From: Novosphingobium terrae
GTDB lineage: Bacteria > Pseudomonadota > Alphaproteobacteria > Sphingomonadales > Sphingomonadaceae
Direction of reading: 5' to 3'
Length of the DNA stretch: 64,000 nt
Assembly: GCF_017163935.1 (NCBI RefSeq)
Contig: NZ_JABVZR010000003.1
Location: 1 to 64,000 of the forward strand
A program made the position numbers and the translations under genes. The notes below the pieces were generated by a model. The model was given only the letters and a program-made list of their open reading frames with translations. It had not been told where the DNA came from and searched no databases. Below are positions 61,548-64,000 of this stretch, piece by piece; the first letter of the stretch is position 1, and the number at the start of each line of letters is the position of its first letter.

Positions 61548-62276
61548 TCAAGCCGCAAGCTGTTCCAGAATATGGTCCGGTGCGACCTTGCGAAGCTCAG
61601 CGAAGAAAGCGTCGAGCACCTCGCCCTTCAGCACAAAGCTGCTCCGCGCGTCGGGCAGCACACCACTATCGATAGCCGCCGAAAGCGCTGCCCGCGCGCG
61701 CGCGATCCGGCTCTTTACGGTGCCAAGTGGGGTGCCGCAGATCTCAGCGATTTCCTCATAGGAAACGCCCCCAACACACACCAGCACCAGCACCTCTCGT
61801 TGCGCAGCAGGCAGAGTGGCCAGCGCTCGTAACACGTCGGCCGCTTCCAGACGGCCCTCTTGAGATCCGTGCATGTTGAGCACGCGTTCGGCCTCAGCCT
61901 CATCGTAATTTCCGACAAAGCGGTCACGGCGCATCTGGCCAAAATAATGATGACGCAGGATGGTATAGGTCCAGGCGCGCATGCTTGTGCCGCCGACAAA
62001 ACGCCCTCGTGCCGCCCAGGCTTTCATCAGCGTTTCTTGGGCAAGATCATCCGCGCGATCCCTGTCGCCGCACAGCATGCGGGCAAAGGCCCTCAGGTGA
62101 GGAATGACAGCCGTAATTTCGCGGTGGAAGTCGGCATCAGAGAGCGGCTCGCCCTCGATCTTGTTTTTGGGCTTGTCAGCGCTTTCCTCTAACGAACATT
62201 GGGCCAGGCCAGCATCGCGACCGATCGGCTGCGACACCGCAAGGGGCTCAAAAGTTTCGATTTCAAGGTTGCTCAC
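61548..62276 (-). CDS. ecfG: EcfG-like general stress ECF sigma factor
   Basis: 242 residues from the GTG at 62276, which has GGAGG 6 nt upstream; a more upstream ATG would overlap the promoter. Sigma region 2 is ITAVIPHLRAFARMLCGDRD then ADDLAQETLMKAWAARGRF and TSMRAWTYTILRHHYFGQMR; region 4 is TLPAAQREVLVLVCVGGVSY then EEIAEICGTPLGTVKSRIAR. This is the EcfG (ECF15) pattern. Such sigma factors are held by the anti-sigma NepR and freed by PhyR. Neither nepR nor phyR is in the window, so this may be a secondary EcfG paralogue. The ~40-residue N-terminal extension and 30-residue C-terminal tail are unusual. Confidence 0.88.
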   Translation of the reverse strand: MSNLEIETFEPLAVSQPIGRDAGLAQCSLEESADKPKNKIEGEPLSDADFHREITAVIPHLRAFARMLCGDRDRADDLAQETLMKAWAARGRFVGGTSMRAWTYTILRHHYFGQMRRDRFVGNYDEAEAERVLNMHGSQEGRLEAADVLRALATLPAAQREVLVLVCVGGVSYEEIAEICGTPLGTVKSRIARARAALSAAIDSGVLPDARSSFVLKGEVLDAFFAELRKVAPDHILEQLAA

Positions 62277-62307
62277 GGTGCGCCTCCAGGTCTCACTTGC
62301 AGTTTTC

Positions 62308-62332
62308 AACAAATGATTTCGAAACCGGTTCC
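62308..62332 (-). promoter_or_regulatory. EcfG-type promoter of the sigma factor gene
   Basis: On the minus strand GGAAC (62332-62328), 17 nt, then GTT (62310-62308), matching GGAAC-N16/17-(C)GTT, 32 bp before the GTG start. It implies autoregulation by EcfG. Confidence 0.7.
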
Positions 62333-62588
62333 GGCAAAATTTGCCTGTCGCCCCCAGAGGTTACGTGTCGGATTATATGGCACGCTGTCGCGACCATCTG
62401 CTGGTTTCACAGGATGGGGGCATTCGCAGGCCGGCGCCGGCAGCATGTGCTAGCGCCGATATGGCATAAGACAGATTGAAATTTGGCTGACCACGCTGGT
62501 CAAGTCAGATTGCAGGCCGAAGGAAGAGCCATCATAGGCAACCGAACTTCTGGCATCGTTCGATATTAAATCGTAAAAACGTGCGTAG

Positions 62589-63764
62589 TTAACCCCTCGT
62601 CTTCTTGCGCCGCTGGAGAAACTCAGCCGCGGCACCCAAAGCAATCAGCGCAAATCCTTTGCCGTTTCCCGCGCGGCTCCTGATCAACGAAAGGCCCATC
62701 GCTGCAAGAGAAAGCGGGAGCACCTCGCCGACGTCGCCCATTCGCAATTCGGGTCGTTCCGTTGATTGAAGCGCGAGTGCCGGAGCGGTTGTGACTCGAC
62801 CGTCGGTAGCCTTGTCAGCATTCCATTCCTGGATCACTTTGTGCGGCGCTGACCGATTGATCTTGATGCGTTCCGAATTCAGTTCGGCCCCGAAGAGCAG
62901 AGCGTAGCTCGAAGAATAGAACCAGGTCAGCACGACAATGACTGCGCTGAGGGAGCCGTAAGTTGCGTTGTAGTGGCCAATTCCGGCGGCGTAGGCGCCA
63001 AAGCCCAGGCTCACAACCAGCCAGCTGACTGATGCCAGGACCGACCCGGGCGTTATCCAGGACCAGCGTATGTGATCGAGCGCCGGGCCATAGCGGTAAA
63101 GCGTCGCAGCCGCGGCCATTCCTACGCCGGTGAGCAGGGCATAGGAGACTATCTTTCCAAGCAGCAAAACCGCTTCCGGCAAGGTGGGCAGGAGGTGCTC
63201 AAGGTGGCCGAGGGCGGCAATGGCTATCAGTCCCAGGATCACCGTTACCACGGCCGCTCCGGTAATCGCGAGCGCCAGGCCGTTCACGGCCACGAAACTG
63301 CGATGCTCCTTGACCTCGAACGCGACATTGAGAGCGGTGATGATTGAGGCGGCTCCATTGCGGGCGCCAAACAAGGCGATCGCCAGGGCGGCAACGACGC
63401 CGAGTCCTTTTTTGCCGTCGGAGGCTTTGACCAGCTCCATAAGCTGCTGTCCGATCAGACGGGCGGCATCGGCGGGCATGACCGCTGCCAGCCTTTTGAC
63501 GTCGTGAACGACGGTTCCAGGCTCGGCAAACATGCCATAGGTCAGGATGACGGCGGCAAGGAGGGGGACCAACGCCAGAAAGCCATAAAACGCGACGCCG
63601 GCGGCGATCAGACCTATGTTGTGCTCGCCCGCTTCACGCCAACTTTGCAGGAAGACCTTCTTCCAGCCTGACAACGGCAATCGGACTCTCTTCTTCATTG
63701 CGTGAGGCCAGGGATGAGAGAGCCATGCTGAAACCCTTAACATGTTGAAGATCAAAATAGGCAT
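62589..63764 (-). CDS. YihY/BrkB family membrane protein
   Basis: 391 residues as drawn; the start is uncertain and the ATG at 63698 (MKKRVRLPLSGWKK, 369 aa) is a good alternative. It has the family opening FLQSWREAGEHNIGLIAAGV then AFYGFLALVPLLAAVILTYG, six TM helices, and ALFGARNGAASIITALNVAF and TYGSLSAVIVVLTWFYSSSY. Originally called ribonuclease BN, the family is now seen as integral membrane proteins of unknown transport role. An extended C-terminus carries a final hydrophobic stretch. Common near stress genes in alphaproteobacteria. Confidence 0.88.
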   Translation of the reverse strand: MPILIFNMLRVSAWLSHPWPHAMKKRVRLPLSGWKKVFLQSWREAGEHNIGLIAAGVAFYGFLALVPLLAAVILTYGMFAEPGTVVHDVKRLAAVMPADAARLIGQQLMELVKASDGKKGLGVVAALAIALFGARNGAASIITALNVAFEVKEHRSFVAVNGLALAITGAAVVTVILGLIAIAALGHLEHLLPTLPEAVLLLGKIVSYALLTGVGMAAAATLYRYGPALDHIRWSWITPGSVLASVSWLVVSLGFGAYAAGIGHYNATYGSLSAVIVVLTWFYSSSYALLFGAELNSERIKINRSAPHKVIQEWNADKATDGRVTTAPALALQSTERPELRMGDVGEVLPLSLAAMGLSLIRSRAGNGKGFALIALGAAAEFLQRRKKTRG

Positions 63765-64000
63765 GGCGCGGCCGCACCTTCGGTCTGTCGCGACAGGCCC
63801 GCGCTCACGTCTAGCAACGTCCCTTCGTTGAAAGGGGTCCGGGACGGCGGCTTAGTTCTTGCCGAGCCATGGTCATCGAGTTGATGAGCGGGCGTTGCTC
63901 GTCTGCGGTTTGTGCAAGCTTCGAAGGGCGCGCGCTGCCACAGGAGGAAGACAGGTTCGAACCTTACAGCCGTTTGAAAGTTAACACTTGTGGCTGGCTC

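Noticed and set aside
63940..63985. GGTTCGAACC near the right edge, resembling a tRNA T-loop
   Set aside because: The flanking bases do not form a T stem and no acceptor or anticodon arm can be drawn.

Overview
The window looks like high-GC alphaproteobacterial DNA, most likely from a sphingomonad (Novosphingobium/Sphingobium-like). The supporting signs are GTTC-N7-GTTC LexA boxes in front of SOS genes, an EcfG-type general-stress sigma factor with its own GGAAC/GTT promoter, HRxxN (HWE) sensor kinases, a RepC-like replication protein, and an F-type conjugation operon with alphaproteobacterial accessory genes. Species assignment, and plasmid versus chromosome, cannot be decided from the sequence alone.

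Region 1 (1-2.6 kb) is a DNA-damage block: the 5' part of imuA (translesion mutasome), an AlkB-like dioxygenase and dinB (Pol IV). Three perfect LexA boxes lie in front of imuA and dinB.

Region 2 (2.6-10.2 kb) is the regulatory and maintenance end of a conjugative element. It has a ribbon-helix-helix protein, a Tat-signal gene split by an in-frame TAG, a nucleotidyltransferase/HEPN/STN membrane fusion, a lytic transglycosylase, a RepC-like protein, a tandem RHH protein, two XRE-type HTH proteins, an AT-rich segment with two inverted repeats, and a resolvase-like protein lacking its catalytic residues.

Region 3 (10.4-31.5 kb) is a nearly complete F-type type IV secretion (mating-pair formation) operon in canonical order: traA L E K B, dsbC-like, traV C, a small membrane gene, trbI, S26 peptidase, traW, another small membrane gene, traU, trbC, traN F H G. 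TraN is greatly enlarged by about 23 Cys-rich repeats. No relaxase or coupling protein is in the window. A 20-bp sequence occurs identically upstream of the transglycosylase and of traA.

Region 4 (31.5-38.9 kb) is cargo. It holds a small membrane protein next to traG (possible exclusion protein), a solo WGR-domain protein, two small secreted proteins in AT-rich DNA, and a two-gene minus-strand unit that pairs a PHP-SMC-like ATPase (Ppl/TrlF type) with a Shedu-type (DUF4263) nuclease. I consider this pair the best candidate for an undescribed combined defence system. A zinc-ribbon protein follows.

Region 5 (39.1-45.5 kb) is a metabolic/stress operon: isocitrate-lyase/PEP-mutase family enzyme, TPP-dependent pyruvate-oxidase-like enzyme, membrane protein, zinc alcohol dehydrogenase and SDR, then a DUF4142 lipoprotein with a 42-aa acidic protein on the other strand.

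Region 6 (45.9-63.8 kb) is a dense signalling island: KaiC-like ATPase overlapping a hybrid kinase, an HRxxN kinase with a coupled single-domain receiver, a Crp/Fnr regulator, a GGDEF remnant, another receiver, two more hybrid kinases, a PRC-barrel membrane protein, a thioredoxin-reductase-like flavoprotein, the EcfG-like sigma factor and a YihY/BrkB membrane protein. Together it reads as a general-stress/redox sensing region.
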